From Lentzea aerocolonigenes (GTDB lineage: Bacteria; Actinomycetota; Actinomycetes; Mycobacteriales; Pseudonocardiaceae): DNA of 64,000 nt. Below, piece after piece: positions 1-8,588 of the stretch. Position numbers and translations under genes: made by a program. The DNA is taken from NCBI RefSeq assembly GCF_000974445.1, contig NZ_BBOJ01000004.1, forward strand, positions 434,001-498,000, written 5' to 3'. Every line of letters starts with the position of its first letter. Within the stretch, counting starts at the first letter, position 1. The notes beneath the pieces are model-generated. The model did not search any database. It was given only the letters and a program-made list of their open reading frames with translations, and was not told where the DNA came from.

Positions 1-837
1 GCCCAGCGAACCGTCGTACTCGTGCTCGGTCCAGTACGCGATCACCGGCAGCGTGAGCAGTTCCTCCGCGGTGGCTTCGAGGGCCGACTCGGACTCGTCG
101 GAGAACGTCTTGGCGGCGAGGGACGCGATGGCGGCGCGTTCGTCGGGACGGGCCAGCGCTCCGAGGCTGATCCGGTGCGCCAGCACGCCGTCCTCGACGT
201 CGTGCACCGAGTACGCCACGTCGTCGGACCAGTCCATCACCTGCGCCTCGATGCACCGCTCACGGTCCGGTGCGCCCCGGCGCATCCAGTCGAACACTTC
301 GAGGTCGTCGTCGTACACGCCGAACTTCACCGTTCCCGGCGTGCGTTTCCACGGATACTTCGTCGACGCGTCGAGCACCGCGCGAGTGAGGTTCAACCCG
401 TGCGCGGACTTGGGTTCGAGGCGCGCGAGGATGCGGAACGTCTGCGCGTTGCCCTCGAAGCCACCGCACGGTCCGGCGAGCTCGTTGAGCGCCCTCTCGC
501 CGTTGTGCCCGAACGGCGGATGGCCGATGTCGTGCGCGAGACCGGCCGTGTCGACGATGTCCGGGTCGCAGCCGAGCTCGTCCCCGATGCCGCGGCCGAT
601 CTGGGCGACCTCCAGCGAGTGCGTCAGGCGCGTGCGCGGCACACCGGTGACCTCGGAACCCTCGCCGGGGCCGACGACCTGGGTCTTGCCCGCGAGCCGG
701 CGCAGGGCCGCGGAGTGCAGCACTCGGGCGCGGTCACGGGAGAACGGTGTGCGGGTGTCGGTGCGGGCACCCGGCAGCGCGGCGCTCTTCGGTTCTTCCG
801 GGAGCAGGCGCTCCGCGTCGTGGCCGGTGTATCCCAT
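1..837 (-). CDS. dgt: dGTP triphosphohydrolase, C-terminus beyond the left edge
   Basis: HD-superfamily dNTP triphosphohydrolase that cleaves dGTP/dNTPs to nucleoside plus tripolyphosphate in the cytoplasm. 279 codons are visible and the frame is open at base 1, so the C-terminal third is missing (family members run to about 420 residues). Seen in order: the N-terminal [18 protein letters not shown] segment typical of the family, RLAGKTQV, a first metal-ligand His in [10 protein letters not shown], and the HD pair in [15 protein letters not shown]. The ATG at 837 overlaps the stop of the upstream DUF218 gene (TGATG), so the two are probably co-transcribed. Mycobacteria also carry dgt near this housekeeping cluster. 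Identity is firm; only the 3' end is unseen. Confidence 0.93.
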   Translation of the reverse strand, partial: MGYTGHDAERLLPEEPKSAALPGARTDTRTPFSRDRARVLHSAALRRLAGKTQVVGPGEGSEVTGVPRTRLTHSLEVAQIGRGIGDELGCDPDIVDTAGLAHDIGHPPFGHNGERALNELAGPCGGFEGNAQTFRILARLEPKSAHGLNLTRAVLDASTKYPWKRTPGTVKFGVYDDDLEVFDWMRRGAPDRERCIEAQVMDWSDDVAYSVHDVEDGVLAHRISLGALARPDERAAIASLAAKTFSDESESALEATAEELLTLPVIAYWTEHEYDGSLG

Positions 838-1511
838 CACCCGATTTTAGGGAGGTTGAGCTCCTCGAACACGCCGGCGTGAGCCTTCATCAGGCGGTAG
901 TACAGCAAGGCTCCGGTCTCGCGCTTGATGTAGAACCACTGCGTCTCGCGCGTCTGCACGTTCGGCCCGACCCGCGTCGGTGACGTCCACGCCTCCAGCC
1001 CGGCGTCCTCGGCCATCGTGCGGGCGCGCAGCGAGTGCCACGGGTCGCTGACGATCACCGCGGTCTTCAGGCCGCGCTCGTGCGCCACCGACGCCACGGC
1101 CCGCAACGAGCCGAGCGTGTCCGCGCCCTCGCCGACCTGGAGTACGTGGTCCTCCGGCACACCCCGTTTGACCAGCCACATCTTGCCGACCTGGCCCTCG
1201 GTGAAGTTGTCGCCGGGCTGACGGCCGCCGGTCGTGGCGATGTAGCCGACGACGCCCTTGTTGTAGAGGCCCAGCGCGTGCTGGAGCCGGGCTTCGAGCA
1301 CGTCGGAGGGGACGCCGTTGTACTGCGCGGCACCGAGGACGACCGCCACGTCGGCCTTCGTCCAGTCGTCCACGCGCGCGACCTGCCACACGCGGAACGC
1401 CGTGCCGCCCACCACGAGCACACCGACGACCAACGCCCCGAAGACGAGGCGCAACACGATCCGGCGAATCCTGGCGAATGGTTTGAGGGGCGTGGTCCGC
1501 ACACCCTGCAT
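837..1511 (-). CDS. SanA/YdcF-like DUF218 membrane protein
   Basis: 224-residue DUF218 protein of the SanA/YdcF type, a family linked in other bacteria to envelope integrity but without a defined reaction. One N-terminal membrane segment (about residues 15-35, [18 protein letters not shown]) anchors a domain with the family signature: [10 protein letters not shown], followed by [18 protein letters not shown] and [11 protein letters not shown]. The frame is open much further upstream, but the ATG at 1511 is chosen because it sits just before the membrane segment and the opposite strand carries the peptidase E gene. Its TGA overlaps the dgt start, indicating translational coupling. The 51-bp divergent gap to the peptidase E gene should hold both promoters. 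Confidence 0.8.
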   Translation of the reverse strand: MQGVRTTPLKPFARIRRIVLRLVFGALVVGVLVVGGTAFRVWQVARVDDWTKADVAVVLGAAQYNGVPSDVLEARLQHALGLYNKGVVGYIATTGGRQPGDNFTEGQVGKMWLVKRGVPEDHVLQVGEGADTLGSLRAVASVAHERGLKTAVIVSDPWHSLRARTMAEDAGLEAWTSPTRVGPNVQTRETQWFYIKRETGALLYYRLMKAHAGVFEELNLPKIG

Positions 1512-1562
1512 GCTCCCAGACCGCGCGGGGTTCGCGTTGACGCCCCTGCGAGGATCACCATC

Positions 1563-2294
1563 ATGCCTGCTGAGCAGCCCACCATCCTCGCCACGTCCGG
1601 GGGCTTGCGCTCCGGTCACCGGACCTTCCTCGAATTCGGCAAGCTGATCCACTTCGCGCTGGACCTCTCCGGAGTGGAAGGCCGCAAGCCGCGACTCTGC
1701 TACGTCGGCACCGCCGGGGGCGACCAGCGGTACATGAACGCGAACATGATGGAAGCGGGCAACATCGCGGGCGTCGAAGTGTCGGTGCTGAACCTGTTCA
1801 CGATGCCGCCGACCGACGACATCGAGAGCTTCGTGCTCTCCCACGACGTCGTGTGGGTGGGTGGCGGGTCGGTCGCGAACCTGCTCGCGGTGTGGGAGGT
1901 GCACGGGCTCGGCCCGATCTTCCGCAAGGCGTGGGAGGCCGGTGTGGTGCTCAGCGGTGTGTCCGCGGGCTCGCTCTGCTGGCACGCGGGTGGCGCGACG
2001 GACTCGTTCGGCCCGGACCTGAGGATCGTCACGAACGGCCTGGGTTTCCTGCCCTACGGCAACGGCGTGCACTACGACTCGGAGGAGCAGCGCCGCCCGA
2101 AGATCCACGAGGCCGTGGCCGCCGGAATGCTGCCGAAGACCTACTGCACCGACGACGGCGTCGGCCTGCTGTACCGGGGCACCGAGCTCGTCGAGGCGGT
2201 GACGGAACGGCGGGGTTCCGGCGCATACGTGGTGGTCAGAGAGGATTCTTCAGCAACCGCTCAGGAGGAAAAGCTCGACACCCGGCTCTTGTGA
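1563..2294 (+). CDS. Peptidase E / cyanophycinase-like serine hydrolase (family S51)
   Basis: 243-residue S51 family protein. Members are Ser-dependent exopeptidases, either dipeptidase E acting on Asp-X dipeptides or cyanophycinase-like. The nucleophile elbow is GVSAGSLCWH, preceded by the oxyanion-loop-like WVGGGSVANLL and an N-terminal LATSGG. No signal peptide, so cytoplasmic. The start is the ATG at 1563 directly ahead of PAEQPTILATSGG. It is transcribed divergently from the DUF218/dgt pair and ends 16 bp before the next serine hydrolase. The family is certain; substrate choice between Asp-dipeptides and other acidic peptides cannot be decided from sequence. Confidence 0.85.
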   Translation: MPAEQPTILATSGGLRSGHRTFLEFGKLIHFALDLSGVEGRKPRLCYVGTAGGDQRYMNANMMEAGNIAGVEVSVLNLFTMPPTDDIESFVLSHDVVWVGGGSVANLLAVWEVHGLGPIFRKAWEAGVVLSGVSAGSLCWHAGGATDSFGPDLRIVTNGLGFLPYGNGVHYDSEEQRRPKIHEAVAAGMLPKTYCTDDGVGLLYRGTELVEAVTERRGSGAYVVVREDSSATAQEEKLDTRLL

Positions 2295-2310
2295 GAAGGA
2301 CCTTGAAAGT

Positions 2311-3219
2311 GTGCGCTGGGCTCTGATCCTCCTCCTCACGGCAGCCGTTTTCGTGGTCCCGGACGCCTCGCCGTGCAACGCGCACGCGAAGTCGTCGGCG
2401 GCTGATATATCGCGTGGACCCGATGTATTGGATACGGGCGACCCCACCGATGACGCAGCCGCGGACGCCCCTGAAGGCGATATATCGCATACCAGTCCTG
2501 ATATGTCGGTGACCGGTGAGCCGTCGGCAGTATCCGATGTGTCAGCGGCTGATATATCGGATATCGCCGCGGCGGGCGGCAACTCCGACGTCGGCGTCGC
2601 GGTGATGGACCTGGAGACCGGCCAGGTCGTCTCGCAGCAGGGCGACCAGCCGTTCTACTCGGCGTCGCTGTCGAAGCTGATCCTCGCCGTCGACGCGTTG
2701 CAGCAGCCGGTGTCCGATGACGACCTCGACCTGATCCACCGCGCGTTGAGCGTCAGCGACGACGACGCCATGGACGTGCTGTGGACGAGGTTCGACGGCA
2801 TGGACGCCATCGGCCGGGTCGCCGCCGAAGCGGGCCTCACCGGCACTCACGCCCCGGACGACCCGTCGCAGTGGGGAGAGGTCGTCATCACCGCGAACGA
2901 CATGGTCCGGCTCTACCAGTACATCCTCGGCTCACCGGAGCGGGACACGATCGTGGCGGCGCTGTCGTCCGCCCCCGACACCGCGGCCGACGGCTTCGAC
3001 CAGGCGTTCGGCCTGCTCGGCGTCAGCGGCTTCTACGCCAAGCAGGGCTGGATGTACTACCTGCCCAGCGACGTCTACCTGCACAGCGCGGGTGTCCTCG
3101 ACGACCGCTACGCCGTCGCCGTGCTCACCACGAACCCGAGCGGCTCCTGGACCACCGCCAGGCAGTCGATCAACGCCGTGACCAAGGCCCTCCTGACCAA
3201 GATGGGCGTCAACGGCTGA
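2311..3219 (+). CDS. Secreted penicillin-binding/beta-lactamase-fold serine hydrolase with repeat-filled linker
   Basis: 302-residue exported protein with a class A beta-lactamase-like domain. A signal peptide (residues 1 to about 26, MRWALILLLTAAVFVV) is followed by a low-complexity stretch (about 30-90) rich in Asp-Ile-Ser, then the catalytic domain: SxxK as SLSK, an SDD in place of SDN, and KQG in place of KTG near the C-terminus. These fit a D,D-peptidase or beta-lactamase-related hydrolase; the KQG change argues against an ordinary beta-lactamase. The GTG start has GAAGGA about 12 bp upstream. The linker is encoded by several copies of AT-rich palindromic motifs, listed separately, that contrast sharply with the GC-rich gene. 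The 3' end overlaps the convergent membrane gene by 11 bp. Confidence 0.72.
   Translation: MRWALILLLTAAVFVVPDASPCNAHAKSSAADISRGPDVLDTGDPTDDAAADAPEGDISHTSPDMSVTGEPSAVSDVSAADISDIAAAGGNSDVGVAVMDLETGQVVSQQGDQPFYSASLSKLILAVDALQQPVSDDDLDLIHRALSVSDDDAMDVLWTRFDGMDAIGRVAAEAGLTGTHAPDDPSQWGEVVITANDMVRLYQYILGSPERDTIVAALSSAPDTAADGFDQAFGLLGVSGFYAKQGWMYYLPSDVYLHSAGVLDDRYAVAVLTTNPSGSWTTARQSINAVTKALLTKMGVNG
2401..2571. repeat. Cluster of AT-rich palindromic motifs inside a coding linker
   Basis: Within 170 bp there are three exact GATATATCG copies (2404, 2479, 2551), one variant GATATGTCG (2500), one GTATTGGATAC (2425) and a GTATCCGATGTGTC (2530). The copy at 2477-2488 is a 12-bp perfect palindrome, GCGATATATCGC. 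Translated, these create the repeated Asp-Ile-Ser and Ser-Asp-Ile runs between the signal peptide and catalytic domain of the host gene. The same motifs recur near 21.95, 22.8-22.9 and 29.56 kb. Confidence 0.75.
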
Positions 3220-4033
3220 AGGCCGGCTTCCAGTCGGCGGTGTACTCCCGCACCACGAGGAGCGCGACCACCACGAGCACGACGGCCCCGAAGGTCAGCG
3301 CACCGAACAACATCCCCGGTGCCGCACCGACGGAGCCGACTTTGGCCACGGCGAACCCTCCGGCGATCAGCGCGACGAAGTACGAGCCGACGTTGCGCCT
3401 TCGCGCCGAATGCACGTCCTTCACCCGCATCAGGACCGTCCCGAGCAGCACCGGCGTGAGCGTCATCAGCAGACCGGGGATCTCGAGGAACAGCCAGTAC
3501 GACGGCACCGTGCACGCCACCGCCGTCACACCGATCGACAACGCGACACCCGCCACGACGAGCACGGTGCCGAGAACCCTGATCCGCTGGGCCGGCGCAC
3601 CGGCACCGGAGTCCGGCACGGTCTCAGGCACAGCGATCCTGTGCACGGTGCGCGTGGCCCACGTGGTGAGCAGCAGCGCGGCGGCCACCGGAACCACGAG
3701 CGCCAGCACGACCCCCAGCAGGAAGTGGCCCAGCCTACCCGCGGGCTCGATGCCGAACGTGAACCAGTAGAACGGGAAGAACACCACCAGCCCGACACCT
3801 TCGAGCACCACGAACACGTGCCGCACCCGAGCAGCCGATTCGGCGCCGGTGATCCGCGTCGCCACGAGACCGGCCGCCAACGGGCACAGGCACACCAGCC
3901 CGGCGCTCACGGCCGTGCCCACGAGCACCTGCGGGTTCCCGACCTCAGCCAGCGCCGCGAAGACCACCACCCAGACGACGAGCGCCGCCCCCACCGCGGC
4001 CAGCACGAAGCCGCGCCCCCGGATCCCCTTCAT
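3209..4033 (-). CDS. Multi-pass membrane protein of unknown function
   Basis: 274-residue integral membrane protein. I count about seven hydrophobic segments (for example VLAAVGAALVVWVVVFAA near the N-terminus and FGAVVLVVVALLVV near the C-terminus), separated by short basic loops. No catalytic or transport motif is recognisable. The ATG at 4033 is preferred over upstream in-frame codons because the preceding translated sequence is not membrane-like and lies in the 35-bp gap behind the next gene. It is the last gene of a leftward run headed by the YbaB-like gene at 6345 and including two type VII-like proteins, so it may work with them; this is inference from position only. Confidence 0.7.
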   Translation of the reverse strand: MKGIRGRGFVLAAVGAALVVWVVVFAALAEVGNPQVLVGTAVSAGLVCLCPLAAGLVATRITGAESAARVRHVFVVLEGVGLVVFFPFYWFTFGIEPAGRLGHFLLGVVLALVVPVAAALLLTTWATRTVHRIAVPETVPDSGAGAPAQRIRVLGTVLVVAGVALSIGVTAVACTVPSYWLFLEIPGLLMTLTPVLLGTVLMRVKDVHSARRRNVGSYFVALIAGGFAVAKVGSVGAAPGMLFGALTFGAVVLVVVALLVVREYTADWKPAFSR

Positions 4034-4068
4034 GCCTTCTACACGCGGAAACAGCCCAGAATGTTGCT

Positions 4069-4575
4069 TCAGGCCACCCGCAGCACCCGGCGCGCGGTGA
4101 AGAACGCGACCCCGCCCAGGACCACGAGCACGACCAGCAGTGCGAGGTACACCGCCGACCCCACCGTGAACGGCACCGGCCGCGTCTTGGCATTCAGCGC
4201 CATCACTTCGGCGAACCCGGCAACCAACGCGCAGAAGATCGCACCGCCCCACCACACCCCGAGCAGGCGGCGAACCAGGCGGGCCCCGTTGACGTCGACG
4301 AACTCACCCCGTGCGCGGGAACGGGCAGTGGCGAGGCTCAGCCCGGACAGCACGCCCCAGAACGCGCCAATGCCAGCCGTCATCACTCCGATCACGTTGA
4401 TCGGGTTGTCTGAAGACGGCAAGTTCAGGCCGACCGCGACGAGCACGACCCCGAACACCAGCGCCATCCCGATGAGAGGCAGTCCGGTCAACGCCAGCCG
4501 CGTCCTGATCCGCTCGACGCGGGCCGCGGAGACCCACACCCAGTGCGGCTGCGGCCCCTGGCCGACGATGATCAA
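4069..4575 (-). CDS. Small four-helix membrane protein in type VII-like operon
   Basis: 168-residue protein with about four predicted membrane segments (LIGMALVFGVVLVAVGL, INVIGVMTAGIGAFWGVL, GGAIFCALVAGFAEVMAL, AVYLALLVVLVVLGGVAFF). No known family recognised. The start used is TTG at 4575, which overlaps the TGA of the preceding gene (TTGA), matching the coupled overlaps in the rest of this operon; a GTG about 12 codons downstream is the alternative. Organisation resembles that of the larger membrane protein that follows, suggesting a pair of membrane partners for the type VII-like proteins upstream. Confidence 0.66.
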   Translation of the reverse strand: MIIVGQGPQPHWVWVSAARVERIRTRLALTGLPLIGMALVFGVVLVAVGLNLPSSDNPINVIGVMTAGIGAFWGVLSGLSLATARSRARGEFVDVNGARLVRRLLGVWWGGAIFCALVAGFAEVMALNAKTRPVPFTVGSAVYLALLVVLVVLGGVAFFTARRVLRVA

Positions 4576-5339
4576 TTGTCGACCTTCCAGTCCGACCCGT
4601 CGCCGTCGGTGACGCTGGCGTCGCTCATGTCACCGACGTTGGGCATCGTCCACTCGCGACCGATGTCGTGGATCTTCTGCATGATCGCGTTCTGCTCGGT
4701 CTCGATCGTGTTGGTGTGCGACTCCAGCGCCATGATCGTGGCGCCGATGATGCCGATCGCGGCGGCCAGCCCGCCGGCGATGGCGGCAACGGCGGCGGGC
4801 GTGCCGACGACCGTGCAGGCCGCCGCGATCGCGCCGACCGCCGCCACGACGAAGGTCGCCAGCGCGACGCCCATGGCGATCCAGAACGCGTCGATCGAGT
4901 TCGCGAGGCTGTTCAGCGACGCGCGCATCTGGTTCGCGACGTCCTTGACCGAGTTCAGTCCCTGCGACTGCGGTGGCACCGTCGCCGAGTAGGCGCGAGC
5001 GGCCCTGCCCTCCCACTCGACGTTCGTGCGCATCTTGTCGAGCGTGATCGTGCCCGCGATGTCACCGAGCTTGTTGCCGACCTGCTCGACCCACCCGGTG
5101 CCGACCTGCCGCAGCCGGTCCGAGTCACCAGGCTGCTCGAAGAGCTGGTTCACCCGTTCCCAGAACTCGACGATCTTCTGGTTGAGCCACCGCATGCCTT
5201 CCTCGACCTTGTCGATGACCCACTGCAGCGGGGCCGGTACCCAGCTCAGCGTGCTGTTCACGACGTCGAAGAACCGCTTGAGGTTGCGGTCGACGTCGTC
5301 GACCTTCTCCTTGGCCTGCACCACCAGCGGATTGGTCAC
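4572..5339 (-). CDS. WXG100-like type VII secretion target with C-terminal membrane hairpin
   Basis: 255-residue, mostly helical protein. Residues 1-150 look like a long helical hairpin (KEKVDDVDRNLKRFFDVVNS, then WLNQKIVEFWERVNQLFE). The WEGRAARAYSATV segment carries the W-x-G turn with the characteristic Tyr that follows it in WXG100-type proteins. Residues about 155-215 hold a pair of hydrophobic segments rich in Ala, Gly and Ile. The tail is acidic and ends in SDASVTDGDGSDWKVDN. The GTG at 5339 overlaps the previous stop (GTGA). Likely a type VII substrate or membrane-active effector partner of the EspC-like protein encoded just upstream; no ESX ATPase or EccD channel gene lies within this window. 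Confidence 0.7.
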   Translation of the reverse strand: MTNPLVVQAKEKVDDVDRNLKRFFDVVNSTLSWVPAPLQWVIDKVEEGMRWLNQKIVEFWERVNQLFEQPGDSDRLRQVGTGWVEQVGNKLGDIAGTITLDKMRTNVEWEGRAARAYSATVPPQSQGLNSVKDVANQMRASLNSLANSIDAFWIAMGVALATFVVAAVGAIAAACTVVGTPAAVAAIAGGLAAAIGIIGATIMALESHTNTIETEQNAIMQKIHDIGREWTMPNVGDMSDASVTDGDGSDWKVDN

Positions 5340-5656
5340 CTGATCTCCCCCGTGAGCCGGTTCATCTCGTGCAGGTTCGCGTCTTCCTCGCGCTCGTAGG
5401 TGTCCGCGGCCGCGCGCAGACTGTCGCCGAGGCCGTGGAACGCCTGCATCGCCTGGCGCAGCAGGTCTTCGAGCACCACGCGGCCGTTCTCGTACGTGCG
5501 GTCCAGTCCGCGGTCGACCGCCCACATGGACACGTCGTGGCCGGTCAGCGTCAGTCCGCTGACGGCGCTCTGCGGACCCTGCACGTTGTCGGCGGCGGCC
5601 GACCACAGGCCCGCGTCCGCCCGCATGGCCTCCAGCGCGACTTTCAGGTCACTCAT
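5336..5656 (-). CDS. EspC-like type VII secretion target
   Basis: 106-residue helical protein resembling the EspC/ESX secretion-associated family. It starts MSDLKVALEAMRADAGLWSA and has a central DVSMWAVDRGLDRTYENG turn followed by a long helix LLRQAMQAFHGLGDSLRAAADTY, the helix-turn-helix hairpin shape of the family. It lacks a canonical WxG, as EspC-type proteins do. ATG at 5656 overlaps the upstream TGA (ATGA), and its own stop overlaps the next GTG. The run YbaB-like, EspC-like, WXG-like is a recurrent actinobacterial operon; the partner ESX machinery must be encoded elsewhere. Confidence 0.72.
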   Translation of the reverse strand: MSDLKVALEAMRADAGLWSAAADNVQGPQSAVSGLTLTGHDVSMWAVDRGLDRTYENGRVVLEDLLRQAMQAFHGLGDSLRAAADTYEREEDANLHEMNRLTGEIR

Positions 5657-6345
5657 GCCAGCCCCACCTTCCGCAGCAGCCTCGCCGGATCGCTCGCCAG
5701 TGCCTGGAGCTCCGCGATGGCGGGCCCTCCCGGCTGGGGCGCGGGTGTGCCGCGGTCGTGCAACGCGCGCAGCACCTCGGCGAGTTCGCTTTCGATCTCG
5801 GGGTTGGGCGCGGTGTAAACCCACCGGTCGTCGATCTCGAAGCGGACGACCTTCCCGAACTGCGCGGTGCCGCGAACGTGCCCGCCGCGGCTCTCGGCCT
5901 GCACGGGTGCGTTCACCGTCTGGTCGAGGCCACCGGTGAACGCGGCGAGTTCGGCGTTCACGGCGTCGAACAGGCGCATCGCGTCTTCGCTCGTGAACGG
6001 CGTCTCGTCGACCTGGCCGCGCACCGGGACCGGCTCGGCGGCGGTCAGATCCCCCTGCGCCTCCACCGAGCGCGACAACGCCTGCATGGTCGCGTTGTTC
6101 GCCGCGCTGAGCACGGCCGCGTCCAGGGCACGCTGGTCGAGGCTGTCACGCCACCGCTCGGCGAGCCGGACCTCCCGCACCCGGCCGTCGAGCTCGACGA
6201 CCACCGACACCGCGCCGCTCGCGTCGGTGCCGACGCACTCGTCGGTGTCCTCTTGCTGGGCCGCGGGCGGCGTGGTCCGCCTGCCCGCGTCGTACTCCCA
6301 GTCCTCTGCTTCCTCGAACCCCCACCTGCGGTTGTCTTCGTTCAA
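5653..6345 (-). CDS. YbaB/EbfC-family nucleoid-associated-like protein
   Basis: 230-residue protein whose middle (about residues 45-105: SVVVELDGRVREVRLAERW through ALDAAVLSAANNATMQAL) matches the YbaB/EbfC fold, a dimeric DNA-binding family. The ends are an acidic N-terminal tail and a C-terminal extension of unknown role. In actinobacteria such proteins often lead operons encoding EspC- and WXG-like proteins, as here. The TTG at 6345 is the start because it follows a GGGGG Shine-Dalgarno-like run by four bases and no earlier start codon is seen in frame nearby. An inverted repeat at 6362-6389 lies in its leader and may control the operon. Confidence 0.72.
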   Translation of the reverse strand: MNEDNRRWGFEEAEDWEYDAGRRTTPPAAQQEDTDECVGTDASGAVSVVVELDGRVREVRLAERWRDSLDQRALDAAVLSAANNATMQALSRSVEAQGDLTAAEPVPVRGQVDETPFTSEDAMRLFDAVNAELAAFTGGLDQTVNAPVQAESRGGHVRGTAQFGKVVRFEIDDRWVYTAPNPEIESELAEVLRALHDRGTPAPQPGGPAIAELQALASDPARLLRKVGLA

Positions 6346-6361
6346 GACGCCCCCTACGACA

Positions 6362-6389
6362 TGTCACCAAACGACTCCGCTTGGTGACA
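6362..6389. promoter_or_regulatory. Perfect 9-bp inverted repeat, operator-like
   Basis: TGTCACCAA (6362-6370) and TTGGTGACA (6381-6389) are perfect inverted arms separated by 10 bp, in the 86-bp gap between the end of glyS and the start of the YbaB/EspC/WXG operon. No T-run follows on either strand, so an operator is more likely than a terminator. It lies 17-44 bp upstream of the TTG start, where a repressor could block transcription. Confidence 0.5.
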
Positions 6390-6431
6390 CCGTAGCGAGA
6401 ATACGGCCGAACAGAGCAACCGACGGCGTAC

Positions 6432-7829
6432 TTAGCAGCCGATCAGGCGAGCCGCCAGGTACGACTCCAGCTGGTCCATCGCCACCCGCTCCTGCGACAT
6501 CGTGTCGCGCTCCCGCACCGTCACGGCGAGGTCGGTGAGCGTGTCGAAGTCGACCGTCACGCAGAACGGCGTGCCGATCTCGTCCTGACGGCGGTAGCGG
6601 CGACCGATGGCGCCGGCGTCGTCGAAGTCGACGTTCCAGTTGCGGCGCAACGCGGTCGCGAGGTCGCGGGCCTTCGGCGAGAGGTCGGCGTTGCGCGACA
6701 GCGGCAGCACGGCGACCTTCACCGGGGCCAGGCGGCGGTCGAGCTTCAGCACGACGCGCTTGTCCACGCCGCCCTTGGCGTTCGGTGCCTCGTCCTCGGT
6801 GTAGGCCTCGAGCAGGAACGCCATCATCGGGCGGCCGACACCGGCTGCCGGCTCGATGACGAACGGCCGGAAGCGCGAGTTCGTGGCCTGGTCGAAGTAC
6901 GACAGGTCGACGCCCGAGTGGTTCGAGTGCGTGGTGAGGTCGAAGTCCGTGCGGTTCGCGATGCCCTCGAGCTCACCCCACTCCTGGCCGCCGAACTGGA
7001 AGCGGTACTCGACGTCGACCGTCCGCTTCGAGTAGTGCGACAGCTTTTCCTTCGGGTGCTCGTAGTGCCGCAGGTTCTCCTTGGAGATGCCCAGGTCGGT
7101 GTACCAGCGGGTGCGCTCGTCGATCCAGTACTGGTGCCACTCTTCGTCCGTGCCCGGCTCGACGAAGAACTCCATCTCCATCTGCTCGAACTCGCGGGTG
7201 CGGAAGATGAAGTTGCCCGGCGTGATCTCGTTGCGGAACGACTTGCCGATCTGACCGATGCCGAACGGCGGCTTCTTGCGCGACGTCGTCTGCACGTTCA
7301 GGAAGTTCGTGAAGATGCCCTGCGCGGTCTCCGGGCGCAGGTAGTGCAGGCCCTCCTCGGTCTCGATCGGACCGAGGTGCGTCTTGAGCAGGCCGTTGAA
7401 CATCTTCGGCTCGGTGTACTTGCCGCGCGTGCCGCAGTTCGGGCACGGCACGTCCGAGACGTCGCCCTCCGCGACCTCCTTGCCGGTGCGCTCGGCGTAC
7501 TCCTCCGACAGCGTGTCCGCGCGGAACCGCTTGTGGCACGACTCGCACTCGACGAGCGGGTCGACGAACGCCTCGACGTGACCGGAGGCGACCCACACGT
7601 CACGCGGCAGGATGACCGACGAGTCCAGGCCCACGACGTCCTCGCGGCCGCGGACCATGAAGTTCCACCACTGGCGCTTGATGTTGTCCTTGAGCTCCAC
7701 GCCGAGAGGTCCGTAGTCCCACGCCGAGCGGGTACCGCCGTAGATCTCCCCGCACGGGTAGACGAATCCCCTGCGCTTGCAGAGGCTGACAACGGTTTCG
7801 ATGCGATCGGCGGGCAAGGGGAACTCCAT
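6432..7829 (-). CDS. glyS: Glycyl-tRNA synthetase, dimeric (eukaryal-type) class II enzyme
   Basis: 465-residue alpha2 glycyl-tRNA synthetase that charges tRNA-Gly with glycine. The N-terminus carries [14 protein letters not shown] and the substrate-loop segment [11 protein letters not shown] zinc-binding insertion follows with CESCHKRF and [10 protein letters not shown]. Then come class II motif 2 ([20 protein letters not shown]), the [19 protein letters not shown] segment, motif 3 around [14 protein letters not shown], and a C-terminal anticodon-binding domain ([11 protein letters not shown] onward). Length is normal for the bacterial single-chain form. It sits divergent from a TPR gene and next to ArsR-zur, the same neighbourhood as in mycobacteria. 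Confidence 0.97.
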   Translation of the reverse strand: MEFPLPADRIETVVSLCKRRGFVYPCGEIYGGTRSAWDYGPLGVELKDNIKRQWWNFMVRGREDVVGLDSSVILPRDVWVASGHVEAFVDPLVECESCHKRFRADTLSEEYAERTGKEVAEGDVSDVPCPNCGTRGKYTEPKMFNGLLKTHLGPIETEEGLHYLRPETAQGIFTNFLNVQTTSRKKPPFGIGQIGKSFRNEITPGNFIFRTREFEQMEMEFFVEPGTDEEWHQYWIDERTRWYTDLGISKENLRHYEHPKEKLSHYSKRTVDVEYRFQFGGQEWGELEGIANRTDFDLTTHSNHSGVDLSYFDQATNSRFRPFVIEPAAGVGRPMMAFLLEAYTEDEAPNAKGGVDKRVVLKLDRRLAPVKVAVLPLSRNADLSPKARDLATALRRNWNVDFDDAGAIGRRYRRQDEIGTPFCVTVDFDTLTDLAVTVRERDTMSQERVAMDQLESYLAARLIGC

Positions 7830-7910
7830 CGGGGGAATGAGAATCGGGGGCCCAAGCCTAGCCCGTCACGTTGCGCCCCGAACGGGCGACCGGAGCCTTA
7901 CCCTGCACGA

Positions 7911-8588
7911 ATGGAAGACCGGCTGAGAGAGCTGTGGGACTTCGCGGACCTGGACGGCACCGAGGCAAGGTTCCGCGCGTTCCTGAACAACGTCGAGACC
8001 GACGACGAGCGCGCGGAGGTGCTGACCCAGCTCGCCCGCGTCGAGGGCCTGCGGGACGACTTCACCGCTGGTCACGCCCTGGTCGACGAGGCGGAGACGC
8101 TCGTCGCGCCGGACTCGACCGGCCGGGTGCGGGTGTTGCTCGAACGCGGCAGGCTGCACCGCTCCGGCGGCGATCCCGAGGCCGCCCAGCCGTTGTTCGT
8201 GGCGGCGTTCATCCTGGCCAAGACCCGCGGTGACCTGTCGCTCGCCGTCGACGCCGCGCACATGGCGTCGCTGGTCGACGACCCGGAGAAGTGGACGAAG
8301 CAGGGCCTCGAACTGGTCGAGGCGAACCCCGAGCTCAGCCGCTGGCTCGGCCCGCTGCACAACAACCTCGGCTGGTTCTACTTCGAGAACGGGCGCTTCG
8401 ACGAGGCGCTGGAGGCGTTCGAGAAGACGCCGGAGGCCTACGCGGAGAGCGGCAAGGCCAAGACGCTGCACGCCCTGGGCCGCACCGAGGACGCCGCGGA
8501 GGCCGCGCGCAAGGCTCTCGAGCTCCTCCCCCACGACTCGCACGAGGAGTGGGTCAAGGAGATGGAAGCTATCGCCGCGGGTTCGTAG
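7911..8588 (+). CDS. Tetratricopeptide-repeat protein
   Basis: 225-residue all-helical protein. TPR-like units can be followed through the second half (SRWLGPLHNNLGWFYFENGR, then FDEALEAFEKTPEAYAESGK, then AKTLHALGRTEDAAEAARKA); the first half (DDERAEVLTQLARVEGLRDD) is similar but more diverged. No signal peptide or catalytic motif, so probably a cytoplasmic protein-interaction scaffold. The ATG at 7911 lies 81 bp from the divergent glyS start. The last 20 bp overlap the convergent monooxygenase-like gene. Function unassigned. Confidence 0.75.
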   Translation: MEDRLRELWDFADLDGTEARFRAFLNNVETDDERAEVLTQLARVEGLRDDFTAGHALVDEAETLVAPDSTGRVRVLLERGRLHRSGGDPEAAQPLFVAAFILAKTRGDLSLAVDAAHMASLVDDPEKWTKQGLELVEANPELSRWLGPLHNNLGWFYFENGRFDEALEAFEKTPEAYAESGKAKTLHALGRTEDAAEAARKALELLPHDSHEEWVKEMEAIAAGS

